Shown: positions 12,008 to 23,860, counted from the stretch's first letter. The stretch: 64,000 nucleotides of DNA from Mermis nigrescens (GCA_036768485.1 JAVLUZ010000151.1:2985330-3049329); one strand, 5' to 3'. Program-made: numbers and translations. The notes: a model not told the origin generated them from the sequence alone.

Positions 12008-12265
12008 TTGGATGGTCAAAATCGAAAGAACAATTACGTTGAGGGCTGGCACCGCAGCTTTCAAGAAACTTGTGGCATACTTTTTCCAAACATATACCGA
12101 TTCATCAACCGATTCATCAACTGCCTGAAACGACAGCAGGGTCTCCACAATTTTGACATCGCGCAAGTAATAGCCGGCACCCTGTCAATGAGCGCAACAG
12201 AAAATATGCGGCGATTTCGATCAGAATTCGTCGTATTGTGGAGGACATTGAAAATCGAGATTTGA
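12008..12265 (+). pseudogene. Fragment resembling the C-terminus of a MULE-type transposase
   Basis: The frame reads NNYVEGWHRSFQETCGILFPNIYRFI, then LKRQQGLHNFDIAQVIAGT. The N-N-x-V-E-G-W-H-R motif followed by HPNI/FPNIY-like and K-x-Q-Q is characteristic, from family knowledge, of the region after the catalytic glutamate in MULE/Phantom transposases found in many animals. Only about 85 residues survive. No upstream DDE catalytic part was found and there is no proper ATG. It lies inside FB2 copy 1 and is absent from copy 2. Confidence 0.55.
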
Positions 12266-12450
12266 TCAATTATCTGCGGGGAATATCGTGTATACAATTT
12301 TGAATTTTAGATTGTTCACGTTTTTATTCGACAGCATTCTTTATCTTTGTGTTTTCGTTTTACTTCGCAATTAACAGCAATGTTTTTATTTGACAATTCT
12401 GGTTTTCTTGTTGGCAATAAAAATAAAGCAGCAATATGGTTAAAATATGG

Positions 12451-12910
12451 TTAACCCTACTTTTACCGAGCTCTAGATCCGTGATCTAGGTTGCCTGTTT
12501 TTTGCAGTTTACTGTAAGGCCATAAATTCTTATGTGGCAAGCTTCTCAGTACTCTCTTTTGTTACTGCAACACATGTTTTATTGAGCAAAAGAAAAACGT
12601 ATTGACCTATATTTCATCAGAAAAGCTTGATTTCATGATTTTATATCATGTGTTACGCATGTTGCAGATCGTATTTCCTACACTTTTTTTGAATGATCAA
12701 ATACATTTTTTCTCCAATTGGTTTCCAGTTTTGTGCAAACTTAATGACATTTTTGAAATTCTCATGCTCTTGGCTACCAAAAATATGAATTTTTATTCAT
12801 TTTTGTTATCTCCCAATGACGAGATTTTCGATCTAGACCATGGTAAGTCTAGGGTGCATGACCCCTTGGTAAGTCTAGGGTGCGTGACCCCTTGGTAACA
12901 GGAGGGTTAA
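12451..12910. mobile_element. piggyBac-type MITE nested in FB2 copy 1
   Basis: A 452 bp insert (12455-12906) is bounded by TTAA on both sides. Its ends are CCCTACTTTTACCGAG and, inverted, CCCTCCTGTTACCAAG, giving 13 of 16 matching bases. CCCT/AGGG termini with a TTAA target are the hallmark of the piggyBac superfamily. The second FB2 copy near 56.96 kb has the uninterrupted sequence at the homologous place, which confirms the limits. A tandem GGTAAGTCTAGGGTGC motif lies just inside the right end. There is no coding capacity. Confidence 0.85.
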
Positions 12911-13364
12911 AAAATGTTTAAATATGGTTAAAAAATTGTTTAAATAAAGCTAAAAATGAAAAACGAAAATATCGAAAACTTATTAAGATTGAAAATGAAA
13001 AAATTAAAAATTTTTTTATTTTATTGTAAAAAAGATTGAAAACAAAAAAGAAGAAAAACGGACATTGTGTCCTCCCGAATTTTGACGCTGACAATATATA
13101 ATGCATACTCCCGTTTATTGTACAGCTCACTTGGGGGCGAAACATCCGAGTGGCGAAATGTTTGGGAGCAAAAACATCCGAGAGGCGAAATGTTTGGGGG
13201 GCGAAAGTTCTGGGGGCGAAAGTTCGTGGGGGGCGAAACGTACCTTGGGGCGTAATGTCGGGGGCGAATATTCCCCAAACCAAAAAACTGGGTAATCAAG
13301 CGCCCTCCGTGAGAATCCTAGACCGGTCATGTTGCCCAAATGGTCAGCAGCAGACGAATTTTCA

Positions 13365-13492
13365 ATGACAGTAAGCCGAGGGTTACGATAATTATATATC
13401 AGATCAATGCTATAATCGCAATCTGTCAGCTCATTTTCGGAGATAGCTTTAAGATTTATGACCAAAGGTATGTGAAACAGACTGTAGAACCT
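13365..13492. repeat. Truncated copy of palindromic MITE family D
   Basis: The sequence contains AGCCGAGGGTTACGATAATT, a CAATCTGTCAGCT-type inverted segment and GTGAAACAGACTGTAG. This matches the right two thirds of the complete copy at 14293-14462. The left end is missing where it meets the flank of FB2. Confidence 0.6.
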
Positions 13493-14292
13493 CCTAGACG
13501 GAAAGCAGATCCATTTACTGGGAAAAATGAGGCGAAATTAAGGTCAGAAATGGATGGAAGTCATAATTTTTCTGAAAAGTATACCACTTGAAATTAATTA
13601 AAAACTGAGGATTGAGACAGTATGCTGAAATGAACTGTTTTGCAGAAAATTTCCACGATAAACTATCCAGCTAAATCACTCATACTGAACTGATATGCCA
13701 TTAAAAGTCTTAAAAAAAATAATCAATTTTTCCCTTTACGCATCTTTTAGTATTTACCCAGCTGCTTTCCTAACGCTCTATTACGGCTTAACCAAAAGTA
13801 AAAGATAGATAATACTTACTACATACAACCAGACATGCACATGATGGAGTTTTAGGCCAAGACCCCTATCCCCAGAAGAATATAAAGCAAAATTTTCTCA
13901 GCAAAATGAGGCAAAATAAAGCCAAACAAATAAAAAATTGACAGCTCCATATGTGGAGCTGTCACAGCTGTCACAGCCAGTTTTCGCGCTTTTTAACGTT
14001 TAATCCCTACTTATAAGGCCATTTAGCTCAAGGAAGCTCATTGGTTGATCCCCGTTGGCCGGGCTAATCCCTCTAATCGGTTACTTTGTGCATCTGTGCT
14101 TACAACCTAATATGCTTCGCTTATGAAGAATTAATAGATAGGTACGCCTATTTCATGGATAATTCAGAAAAAATAAAATAAATGGCTTGAGAGACTGATA
14201 TGTCAACAGTTTGGCTGTGATATGTGATTATGGCATGTAGACGAAATACAGATGAGTATTGATTCTAGGGTTGTTAATCGTTATAATGACTT

Positions 14293-14462
14293 TATAGTCT
14301 GTTTTAAACAAGTTCGGTCATAAATTTTAAAATTCACCTCTCGACAATAAGCCGACAGATTATGATTATAGCACTGATATGATCTATAATTATCATAACC
14401 CTCGGCTTAATGTCGATAAAAATTCTTAAAATTTATGCACGAAGTTATATAAAACAGACTAT
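14293..14462. mobile_element. Palindromic MITE family D, complete copy
   Basis: About 170 bp, palindromic along most of its length. The left TATAGTCTGTTTTAAACAAG mirrors the right AACAGACTATA, and AGCCGACAGATTATGAT mirrors ATCATAACC-CTCGGCTT. Related copies lie at 13365-13492, 36295-36735 (interrupted) and 36928-37090. The TATAG ends are shared with MITE family C (35274-35526, 37615-37877). No target duplication could be established. Confidence 0.75.
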
Positions 14463-14927
14463 AGTTGCTGGATAATGAAGCATTCTTCTTGAAACTTTGG
14501 TGGAATACTTTTCACAGTGAAAGAATATTTTGATTTTTCCTGTAGAAGCGAAAAATTAGAAATAACGTTAATTTCGTTTTTTTGACCTTAATATTAAGGC
14601 CAGTGGATTTTAAACTGCATTTTTAGCTTTCGCACAAAATTCTCTACCAGAATGTAAAGAATATAAAAATTTATGAAGAATGTTATGCTGAAAAATACAT
14701 TTAAAAAATGAACGATATTTAAATAACGTTAACGTTTAACAACGCTAATTGATTCACTTAAACATTAACGGTGACGATCAACAGTTTTATGCACACGTGG
14801 GCAGGGGGGTCTAGGGGACTCTCCCCGGGAATCTGAAGGACCCCAGAATTGAGTAGGTACAACGTCTGATCTAATAGAAGTGCCCGTTTCCAGGCACGTA
14901 GCTCTGGGGGGAATGGGGGGTCCGACC

Positions 14928-15198
14928 ACACATGGGCGTGGGGAGTTTGGGGGTATGCACCCCAGAAGTTGAAATATCCCCCCCAGAAATCAAAATATCC
15001 CCCCAGAATTCAAATTTTGAAATTCTTTTGCTTTTTTTAGCGATTTTTTGAGGCCATTGGATAGTGCTCAATGAGAAACGTCGAAAAATTGTGTTTTTTT
15101 CGCCATACGACCACTTTAAAGACCATTTTTCGACCTTTGAAAATTTTTTTCACCCCTATCCTTAGAATTTTTGGTGCTGTCCTACCTATGGTCCGGAC
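14928..15198 (+). repeat. Dispersed C-rich short element, family E (copy 2)
   Basis: It carries the same series of landmarks as at 2205: CACACATGGGCGTGGGGAG, CCCCAGAAATCAAAATATC, GGATAGTGCTCAATGAGAAA and, at the end, TTTTTGGTGCTGTCC. It is followed by further GGGG/CCCC-rich sequence up to about 15330 that may belong to a second degenerate copy. Confidence 0.6.
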
Positions 15199-17067
15199 TC
15201 CCCAAAATTCAGAAAAACCGGAAAAATAGGTCTTTTTAAACGTTATTCCGTGATATTTTTAGCCTTTTTAGACCCCGAACCCCCCAAAATTGTTGCTGGT
15301 CCCCCCAAAATAGGATGGCCAGCTATGTGTCTACCCGTTTGGGAGAAAGTCGGCCTATTTTATGGCAAAAAATTAATCATATCACCCGATGTCATGTACT
15401 TTTTGATGCTGATTAATTGATGTACTTTATTTAACTTGTGAATCTCAATTTTGCTACTAATTCGTTTTATTAACTTTTTATGGAAAATTAATATACAAAG
15501 TCTGCGGAAAAATATAATTTGCTTTGTATATAAAACATTACGTGTCTGCCAGAATCACAAAATGATTTTACACATGGACCTACATCATATATAGGTACCT
15601 GCATAACACCATATCTTAGCACGTCTTAATTGAAAAATACGAAAATTTTCTCTCTGTAGATGAACTGAAGATACTTATTGAAATTTTTTCTTAAATCAAT
15701 GTACCTACCATAAGACAGCCAAATCTATGTAATTTTGAACCAATGAATATAAACTGTTTTTATCAATTTCAATTGTGCATTTATTCTACAAATGCATTAA
15801 TAAAACAAGAAAGCATTCAACAAAGCAAGATTTTTATTTGTTTGCAAATGCTAAATTCAGAACTTCGGTTTTCGCATAAAAGTTTCAAATAATATATGCA
15901 TTCTGCGATACAAAACGCAGATTTTCTACGAATTCTTGCTTGCAACGACCACAGGAAGGATAACGAAAAATTCTGTGTTCCACATAGGCGTATCGCTAAT
16001 CAAAATCGCGCAATTTCTGAAAAAATAATTGATATTGAGCATATCGCAAAGAAAAGAAAACAAATATTGCAAAAACTGACAAGCTGAAAACAAATCGAGT
16101 TTAATACGGTAAGTCCAAATTTTTATAAGACGGACGCCCTCACTGGATCCCTCTCACTTAGTGGCAGATTAAGGACGGGCGGAGACTTGATAGCTGGCAA
16201 GACGAAGAATGGATATGAGTTTTCTACGGATTTCTGATGAGTGTCTGTCGGATTTATATATTTCACCTCATGCGTCAAAAAGTAAGCTGCAGTTTTAATC
16301 ACATTTGACAATTTTTATTCTGTTATCAAATTTGTCAGCGCTTTGCGCTAAGACTTTATTTGGTGGAAGAATGAAAAGTACGTATGCGCGTTTCTCTAGA
16401 AAAATTTATGAAAAAGAATTTCATGTATGAGAAATAATTATATATGTAAGAAAATTACGAAAAAACTCTGTTTTGCGCGTAATGGACAGATTTATGTTAT
16501 GATTTTTGGTAATTTTGGGAAGAGTGGGGTGCCGCGCCGCCTTTTTCCATGAAACCCTGGATCCACCACAGTTCTCTCTGGAACCCGAAATCTACATATA
16601 AAATTAAACTTTGATTCATCAAATATATTTTTAATTCGAAATCCTACAATAAAGCAAACAAAGCCTTTGAATCGGCCTATGTCATTTATCAAAACTTATC
16701 GGCGTTCCACTTTATAAAACACTACTGACTCAAGTACCACCTATGCATATTCAAAAATGATGAGCATTTTTTCGACATATCCATTCAAAGTTTTCCTGTA
16801 TTTCGTTTTGAACTTTACATTACTGCCTAAAGTGCACATTTTCGAAAATGATGCAAATTTAGAGCAGATTCTTAAAATATGTAACTTAAGAGAAGATTTC
16901 GCAGCGACTTTGAAAATATGTTAGTGTTCCTGCAGAACAGAAAATCTTGAATAGAGCTGCTGTAGAATAAAGATACACCGACTGTGCCAAAATAAATAAA
17001 TTTTTTGATGATTTATTTTTTGTAGACAGAGACGGTCAATAATAATCTTTCAATTTATATATTGCGC

Positions 17068-17171
17068 AAAATAATAATAAATAATAAATAATATAAATAT
17101 TAATAATAACAACAACAACAATAATAATAATAATAATAATATCAATAATAAAAAATTATAATACTGATGAT

Positions 17172-17240
<69 letters not shown>

Positions 17241-17270
17241 TTAATAATAATAATAATAATAATGATAAAC
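17068..17270. repeat. (AAT)n microsatellite
   Basis: An AAT/ATA trinucleotide repeat of about 200 bases, nearly perfect at 17173-17262, with CAA and ATC variants at the edges. It lies between the ATGL-like gene and a featureless AT-rich stretch (15.3-17.0 kb). Confidence 0.95.
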
Positions 17271-17826
17271 ATAATTATCATCAACATTATGATCGTGATC
17301 ATCATAGTACTAATCCTTATATTAATTACAAATTTATAGTAATAAGAATTACTGAAAAAGCTAAAGTTTGAAAAATGTACAGAATCTAAATAATATCTAA
17401 TACTTGAAGGATTATGAAAACGCCCTCGACTTAGATCAACTACTTGTGCTTTCTAAAACCAAATTCGCGAATATTAATATTTCCATTCACTCACGTGTAA
17501 AGTGTTCTGAGTTTTTTATTATTCTAATTAAACTTGAACAGCTCAGGCACTAATTGCTCATAAAAGCTTTAGAAACTGTATCTGCCAAAGAATTACTCGT
17601 ACTTTACCTTTTGAGCGCTATTCGTTTTTCCCGCAAAATTTGACATAATAATGTTCATACCCGTTCTAAAGATGAAAATAATGACTTTTCTGTCTTTTAC
17701 AAAAATTTACATTACTTAAAAGAGCATGATCGAACGGACCGATTCTATTGTTCCATAAAACAAATTGCTTGAAGTGCCGAATGTTCACTCAATTTATTTG
17801 ATTTGATTTCTAAGAATTTCAGATAT

Positions 17827-17832
17827 TTTATT
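17827..17832 (-). terminator. Candidate polyadenylation signal of the ATGL-like gene
   Basis: The minus strand reads AATAAA about 115 bases downstream of the TGA stop of the lipase frame. This is a plausible distance for cleavage and polyadenylation. AT-rich sequence makes chance occurrence common. Confidence 0.45.
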
Positions 17833-17947
17833 CAATGATCCCAAACATAAGATTGCAAAATAATGAAAATGAAAATCTAATCAGCAAAGTGCTACGCTTA
17901 CTCATATTTGGCAAACAAACTAGATCTTCACGTGAGTGGTGTCGTGA

Positions 17948-19981
17948 TCAAGAAGCGGTGATATCTTGCTGGAAGGGAGTAATGATTGCTACTGCCTTAT
18001 TAAATCTATCTTTTGGTCGAATATTGGGCCCTCCTGGTCTCTTGGCCGGAAATTCGTTAGTCAGATTTTGCTGATTATCTGAAAGGCTCGTTTTCGTTCC
18101 AAAAATCTTAGTTACTCTGATGCGTTTATCGTTCTCTTCATCCATGTAATAATAAGTCATTAGGGCTTCATTTTTACGCGTGAAATTTAAGACGTCGGCA
18201 TAAGTGTCAAGACTTTCGTGACATCTAGCACCAGAAGGGACTTCATCCGGAGAAGACAAAGCCTGCTTGAGTCCCTCTAATTTCAATTTTTCTGCTTCCC
18301 TGGTCACTTGCGCGTTGGTAAGACCTGATTGATCGGCGTTTAGCCTTCGATGAACAACATGCTTCAAATGACGAGCCGTTCCCGCGGCTGCAGTATTAGG
18401 TAGATCCACATTCATGCCAAAATGACAATTTTTAATCGTATACCTCCCTTTAGAATCGACTAGTGGATGCATTAGGCTTCCGAGACTATAACGACGGCGG
18501 AAAAGCTTTTCAGACATATGCTTCCTTCCACATACCGATCTTATGCTATAAGCCCTGCCAGTAACTGATCGCGATTTCATCGTCTCATAAGGCACTGATG
18601 AGGCATAGCTCAGGTCGGTGACCGACATGTTGCAAATAAGTCGGCACTTCCTTTTTCGATGATACGCCTCTAAGCTTTCAAAGAAGAAATTCAAGCCACT
18701 GATTAAATTTGAAACGAACCACGTCGCATTTCTCGGTAAAGTCAGCATGCAGTTTATAACTTTGCCACTTAACATTATAAAAATATCCAACGGTAAAACC
18801 ATAGCCGCTGTTATAAACCACAACAACTTTATCAGTTTTATGTCCGTCAGGCATTTCAAAAAAGATTGCTCGAAAGCAATAGCATCCGCTAGCGTTTGTT
18901 TGACCACTGCTGGTAATCCATTCGTGGATGCCACTCGCTTGAATGCGGTGCACGTTTCGCAATCCGGCTTCGGTTCTTCGTCGTCGATTAATTTGCCTAA
19001 CGATCTGACATTCTTGAGGCGTTTTACGCCATCGTTCTCCGACGTTTGTCCGTTACAGTCCTCGAATTTCACCCTTTTATTTCCGGCGCCGCCGTTATTG
19101 CACGCGACTGCCAAATCAGCGTCAGGTTCTGGGTCATGCATTTCACAGTGATTCAAACCTGAGTCGCACTCGCATCCTTCCACTAATATGCTAGACCTAA
19201 TTTCTAAGCATCTGGCGCAGGATATCAAATCGTGTCGGGCCAAAAAGCGCAGCGCGTCTTCGAATCCCTCACGGCACATTTGACTCATTATCTCCGGATG
19301 AGCCGGGAACAAAAAGATCGAAAATCGGTACGCATTACGCGCCGTTAAACGTACGTTGGTATTTCGCATGTCGAAGCTCAGAAACGATTGCGAATCGGTG
19401 TCCAGCGGGCATATGTCAGACTCCCCCGAAAATGGACTGACCGTCACCGTGTTGCCGTCCAACCGGGGTTGGTTGTCCGACCAGCCGCCGTCGATGTAAC
19501 GTTCCCCGCGAAACAGCGGCGGCACGAGACCGCAGTAGAACGGTATGAAAGTGCTGCATATGATCGCTTGAACAAGCTCCTCTTTAGAATCGAACTGAGA
19601 AACTAGAACGTTTTTACCGTCGCTGAATCGAGTTAGCGATACGAAAAGTCGATTGCTGGCGGTAATGTGGGCGTCACTGGGCAAGTTACGATACAGACCT
19701 TGCCGCAGAATTTCCACTAAATCGAACGACGGGTGCAGGGGCCCCAATGCTCTTTGCCTAGCTTGACACACGATATTCAAAATTTCGCTGGTCACCTGTC
19801 CTAGGCAAACGTCGCTAATGAGGCTGCACGCGGCGATTGCGCCGGCCGAAGCGCCGGTCACCCGGTGTGTCACTAAATTCGGAGCGTATTGCCTTAAAGC
19901 GCTAGTCACTCCAATGTGATAAATGCCCAAAAAGCCACAGCCGGCGAACGAAAAATTTATCGAAGTCTCGTCGTTGGCCAT
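17948..19981 (-). CDS. PNPLA2: Patatin-like triglyceride lipase (ATGL/PNPLA2, brummer type)
   Basis: A complete 677-residue open frame starts at the ATG at 19981. The oxyanion-hole loop GCGFLG (14-19) and nucleophile motif GASAG (43-47, Ser45) come first, then NRLFVSLTRFSDGKNVLVSQF. The catalytic aspartate lies in YIDGGWSDNQP (Asp164), followed by TVTVSPFSGESDICP, which is almost diagnostic of ATGL/brummer lipases. The enzyme hydrolyses the first acyl chain of triglycerides on lipid droplets. A hydrophobic stretch (about 383-437) corresponds to the droplet-targeting region. The protein is longer than human ATGL (504 residues) because of an acidic/cysteine-rich linker (about 268-345) and a long polar C-terminus. 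No intron interrupts it, unlike the other genes here. No disabling change was seen. Confidence 0.95.
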   Translation of the reverse strand: MANDETSINFSFAGCGFLGIYHIGVTSALRQYAPNLVTHRVTGASAGAIAACSLISDVCLGQVTSEILNIVCQARQRALGPLHPSFDLVEILRQGLYRNLPSDAHITASNRLFVSLTRFSDGKNVLVSQFDSKEELVQAIICSTFIPFYCGLVPPLFRGERYIDGGWSDNQPRLDGNTVTVSPFSGESDICPLDTDSQSFLSFDMRNTNVRLTARNAYRFSIFLFPAHPEIMSQMCREGFEDALRFLARHDLISCARCLEIRSSILVEGCECDSGLNHCEMHDPEPDADLAVACNNGGAGNKRVKFEDCNGQTSENDGVKRLKNVRSLGKLIDDEEPKPDCETCTAFKRVASTNGLPAVVKQTLADAIAFEQSFLKCLTDIKLIKLLWFITAAMVLPLDIFIMLSGKVINCMLTLPRNATWFVSNLISGLNFFFESLEAYHRKRKCRLICNMSVTDLSYASSVPYETMKSRSVTGRAYSIRSVCGRKHMSEKLFRRRYSLGSLMHPLVDSKGRYTIKNCHFGMNVDLPNTAAAGTARHLKHVVHRRLNADQSGLTNAQVTREAEKLKLEGLKQALSSPDEVPSGARCHESLDTYADVLNFTRKNEALMTYYYMDEENDKRIRVTKIFGTKTSLSDNQQNLTNEFPAKRPGGPNIRPKDRFNKAVAIITPFQQDITAS

Positions 19982-20599
19982 TTCTGCGTTCGAGTAAAAC
20001 GATTTTCGCTAATATTTTTCACTTTGTTACGATGTTAAAAACGAACTCGCAATTTCTCTTTGACAGTGTCAATGATCAGAATCGCTAAGAATCGTCTGAG
20101 AGTTTGTGTAAAATTGCGATAATATGCTATGTACATCGGCATGCTGTTTTATTTAATCATGCTTTTATGACGTTTGCGTTAACTGAATTTATCATTGTTT
20201 ACTGAACTGATAAGCCAAGTAATGCTTCTGAATTTTCTCAGTCAATTGTATATGTTTGTTTTAAAAGCACTAACAATAACGCTAAACATTCGCTTCATTT
20301 TTCAGTATGACATATTTGAACTAACAGACCACGCTTTACTTTAGCAACGTCAGGGAAAATAACTGGGTCCAGTTTTTAGGGTATTAAATTAAAATATTCG
20401 GCATCATCATTGTCGCTAACTCGCATGCATTCAAGTGAATGGACCAGCCGAATAGTACAATTTTTGCATATGAAAACTTTAGTACAGGGAAGGAAATCGA
20501 ACACAATTTCCTAAATAAAATGACGTGATCTTGTTGGCCCCTAAACGATAAGATATAAGTCCTCCTACGCAGGTCAGCATTTTTTTGAGCTCATCGTCG

Positions 20600-20770
20600 G
20601 TCAGCTCCAATCATACATGGACAGCACTAAATTTTGGGGGTCTGGATAGAGTGAAACTTCAAAAATTTGTGGGGCTTAATTTAGGATCTCTGGGTCTAAG
20701 CAAGCACTCTTTCCCGAACTCCCCCATGCTTACGTGTGACACTTAGCATGCGCGTAGCCATTGGTTGAAG
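20600..20770. repeat. Short element with CATACATGGACAGCA end
   Basis: The sequence ATCATACATGGACAGCACTA, followed by a GGGGGTCT run and ending near CCCCCATGCTTACGTGTG, resembles 58005-58165 (ACCATACATGGACAGCAGCC ... CCTCCCACGCTTCTGTGTG). I infer a low-copy MITE of about 170 bp lying about 600 bases upstream of the lipase start codon. Confidence 0.45.
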
Positions 20771-22752
20771 TAGTAGCCCTCAATGGAAAATGTGAAATTT
20801 TTCAGGGACATAAGGATTAAACGAAGATCAAAAGTGTATTAAAATCCAACATTCTCTACAAAAGTGCTTGAAATTGACCAGAAACTGTGGATCAATATAA
20901 TTTTTTCGCTATTAAAGGCCCGAAAATTCTTCATAAGTGTCTTTTTTAGGATAAAAAAGGATACATATGTACACGTCAGAAAAACTACTTTCTGGCGCTT
21001 TGGACGATGCTTGTTCTTTCTAGAACATAAAAACATAAAAAATCTAGAAATAAATTTCAAAAATCGATTAAATTCAACAAAATTTAATTAAAAATGTGTA
21101 TATGGCGCGAAGCAACGAAAATTCAAGATTTTTTAGCCAAAAAATGAGCTAAAAGCTTAAAACGGCATACTTTTTGCAATTTTTACAAAAAATGATAAAT
21201 TTTAGGGCGGGAGTTGCAGTCATTTTGCAGAGGTCAGTAGTCATTCTGGGTGTCGACACCAAAGAACACGTCGTGCGTGACAGAGCCACCAGACCGATCT
21301 TGATGTACAATTATGCTGAGCACCATGCAGATCAAGTTAGCCTTCTATAAATGCAAACAAAGGTTAAACAAGAAGCTTGCAATTGAGAATGTACATATAA
21401 ATAGGTCACTTGTCAACCAGCCAAAGAGCTTTCCTTGGTTGAAATTGCTGACATGGTATAAATGGTATACTATGCATGCGTGACGATTACCTTACTTAAT
21501 AGTGGTCTATTTCAATCATGTTTGCAAATTTTTATTTTTAGCGTTAATCTTAAGGTATTAACCCTAAAATTTTCCCTTTTGTATTTCTGGGGATGTGTGG
21601 AGAGTTATAATGCTTAAGTTACCAAAAAATCAAAATTAATTTGCAAAGTCAATTATCCTAAATTTCGATAGCGGTTCGTAAATAAGATTCGTCAGCTGCT
21701 AAAACCGACCCAGCCCGCGCGAGGAAAATTTTTCGATGATCAAAAATGACTCCAGGTGAATTAAAGATTTCCAAGAATTATAATAATGATGCTAATGATG
21801 AACTGTCTAGTCCCCGAAAAATGTTTCCGATCAAAAGTTATTATGAACAAAATCGTCGTTCAGCAAAACATGCAGGTAAAAGGAAAATAACCCTTAATTC
21901 TTTCGATAAATTAAACATGATTAAGTGCAGATCTGCTGGTCCACCAGACCCTAAACGATTTTTTTCTCTAAATGTTATCCAAATCATTGTAAATACGGTG
22001 TCAATAAACCCGCCCACCTAGTTTCTGGCTAACCTTAGCTCTGTTTTCTACTTTTAGGCAGACGTGTTCTGAAAGGGCTTTGGAGTTTTTGACCCATCAG
22101 CATGGCTACTGAACCCGCTAAATGGCTGTGACCTACAGAATTGCTAATTTTTTGAAAAAAATTACAGAAAATGTGTGTTTAAAGCGTTTCTCAAAAGTTT
22201 CTTATTTTCAGTCACCATAAACTTATTTTATAGCTATATTTTGTTCAACTTAAACTTTTTCACATGATTTCGATGTTTTCTGTTTCTATGTTCTATAAAA
22301 CCGGGCTTGTCTGAAACGTCAGAAAACGTCGTTTTTGACGTGTACTCATCGTTTTTTTGTTAAAAAGGAACTTTCTAAAAATTTTTTGGGGTTGATCTCC
22401 AGAATTTCTATGCTTTACATGTTGCTTTCAGAGCATGGTTTTTGATGGACTCAAGTAAACAATGAATGATATTTACGAACATAAAAACACTTAAACCTAC
22501 ATGATAACCGAATAGATAATGTTTCATCGTGTTTCGTAAAAATTGCGAAGAAAAAATAATTTAAATTTACAAGCACAAGAATGTTCATGAAAAAGACCAT
22601 TCCGCGTCCTTTACCGTCGCTGACAGGCTGGTTCTGCTACTGCAATTGACCTCTATTTTGTGTAGACCTACAAATTATGCTTTTTATTGACAAAAGTTGG
22701 CAGAAACGACCAGCAATAAGTATAAACTAAAAACTTGTTCAAATAGACAATC

Positions 22753-23530
22753 ACTAGCAAAGAAAAATGTTCCGATGGAACAAAAAAGATGAATATACTT
22801 GGAATTGTGGATTATTAAGGATGTAAAAGGAGGGGACTAGGGAGAATCTACCTAAAGTCGCAAAATCTGCTAAAAATCACACTTTCTCTAAGCAACGCAA
22901 AAAATAGAAGTATATTCTGCGGTTAACACATTAGAATAAATATTTAACCATAAAAATGATTTAAAAAGCAGCACGTTAGCTATGCAGCAGCTATGGGAAA
23001 TGATATCGAGTAACAGTCTTTCTAAGCCAATTGAATGAAATAGCAAACATCGATGCATCCAAAACAATTGCAAGAATTGTTGGTTCAAAACAGTAGGAAA
23101 CGCGTGAGTTGACTTGAAACAGACTAAATGTAGGTACACTAGCATGCCCGTACCGATTGTGTGCACTAATCAATCGGCCCCTGCAATGCTCATAGCAAAA
23201 TAAAACATTTTTAAATACAATGCCACTTAGTTTTCTTTCAATCAGGATACGAAGCTAGTCAGTGTTGCTACTTGTCAGCAATTTAAAAAAAGGAAACATT
23301 ATAGATTTCGTTTATTATCTGAAATTTTGAAAATTATTTAAAAAAGACACTTTTTAGAGGCCGCAGAATATACTTCGATTTTTTGCGTTGCTTAGAGAAA
23401 GTGTGATTTTTAGCAGATTTTGAGACTTTAGGTAGATTCTCCCTAGTCCCCTCCTTTTACATCCTTAATAATCCACAATTCCAAGTATATTCATCTTTTT
23501 TGTTCCATCGGAACATTTTTCTTTGCTAGT
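22753..23530. mobile_element. Long-TIR element FB-B copy 1 (778 bp)
   Basis: Inverted arms of about 165 bp start ACTAGCAAAGAAAAATGTTC and run through GATGAATATACTTGGAATTG and AGCAACGCAAAAAAT. The right arm ends CTTTGCTAGT. The interior includes a frame that would read MHTIGTGMLVYLHLVCFKST on the minus strand. A second copy (37878-38644) has the same arms with its interior in the opposite direction. No target duplication is visible. Confidence 0.85.
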
Positions 23531-23860
23531 ACCCTACTTTTAATTAGCATGATTTCAGTGCATCAGTCAGCAAACACATACAGTAACATACCACAATAAT
23601 GACAGCAGTCCAAGAACGCGGAAAACATTATTGTTCTTAACATAAATTAATTGCCTCTAAATTTAAAGAATATTGTTTTAAAAAAAGACTCCCTAGATTT
23701 TATAACCGTCTACCTTTTGATATCAATCAGACTGCATAGAATTTAAAACTGAGTTAGATATGCTCTTGATTGTCGGAAGTATAAAGTTTACTATTTTTTA
23801 TTAGCTAGAGTAAATATATGTTACATTCTAAACAGTCCTGTAAGTTATAGAGGTCGTTCC
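23531..23860 (+). repeat. Fragment of the large GTGTAAA-rich repeat (block family G)
   Basis: The first part (ACCCTACTTTTAATTAG ... GTTCTTAACAT) equals 38645-38760. The next part (CTCCCTAGATTTTATAACCG, CAATCAGACTGCATAGAAT) equals parts of 41270-41400 and 41780-41850. The fragment is truncated on its right. Confidence 0.7.

Larger units (their letters stand above)
11643..13281 (+). mobile_element. Foldback element FB2 copy 1, 14-bp TIR units, MULE-like remnant, nested piggyBac MITE
   Basis: The left end GGCATCCGGAAGAT leads into tandem TTTCGCCCCCGACA-type units (11655-11805). The right end carries the same units inverted (13132-13272) and finishes ATTCCCCAAACC. The interior matches the second copy (56328-57369) on both sides: left ATCTCGTTATACTGTACC, right GACAATTCTGGTTTTCTTG and the GAAAATGAAAAA run. 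Copy 1 additionally contains a transposase-like frame (12008-12265) and a 452 bp insertion flanked by TTAA. The flanks are A-rich (AAAAAAC on both sides), so a target duplication is possible but not decisive. Confidence 0.85.

Noticed and set aside
15896..16087. 63-residue frame, lysine-rich C-terminus
   Set aside because: It has some protein-like character but no recognisable motif, no splice context and AT-rich surroundings. Left unannotated.
21746..22021. 91-residue frame starting MTPGELKISKNY
   Set aside because: It has a possible ATG start, but nothing conserved was recognised. It lies between repeats upstream of the lipase gene and could be chance or an unknown exon.
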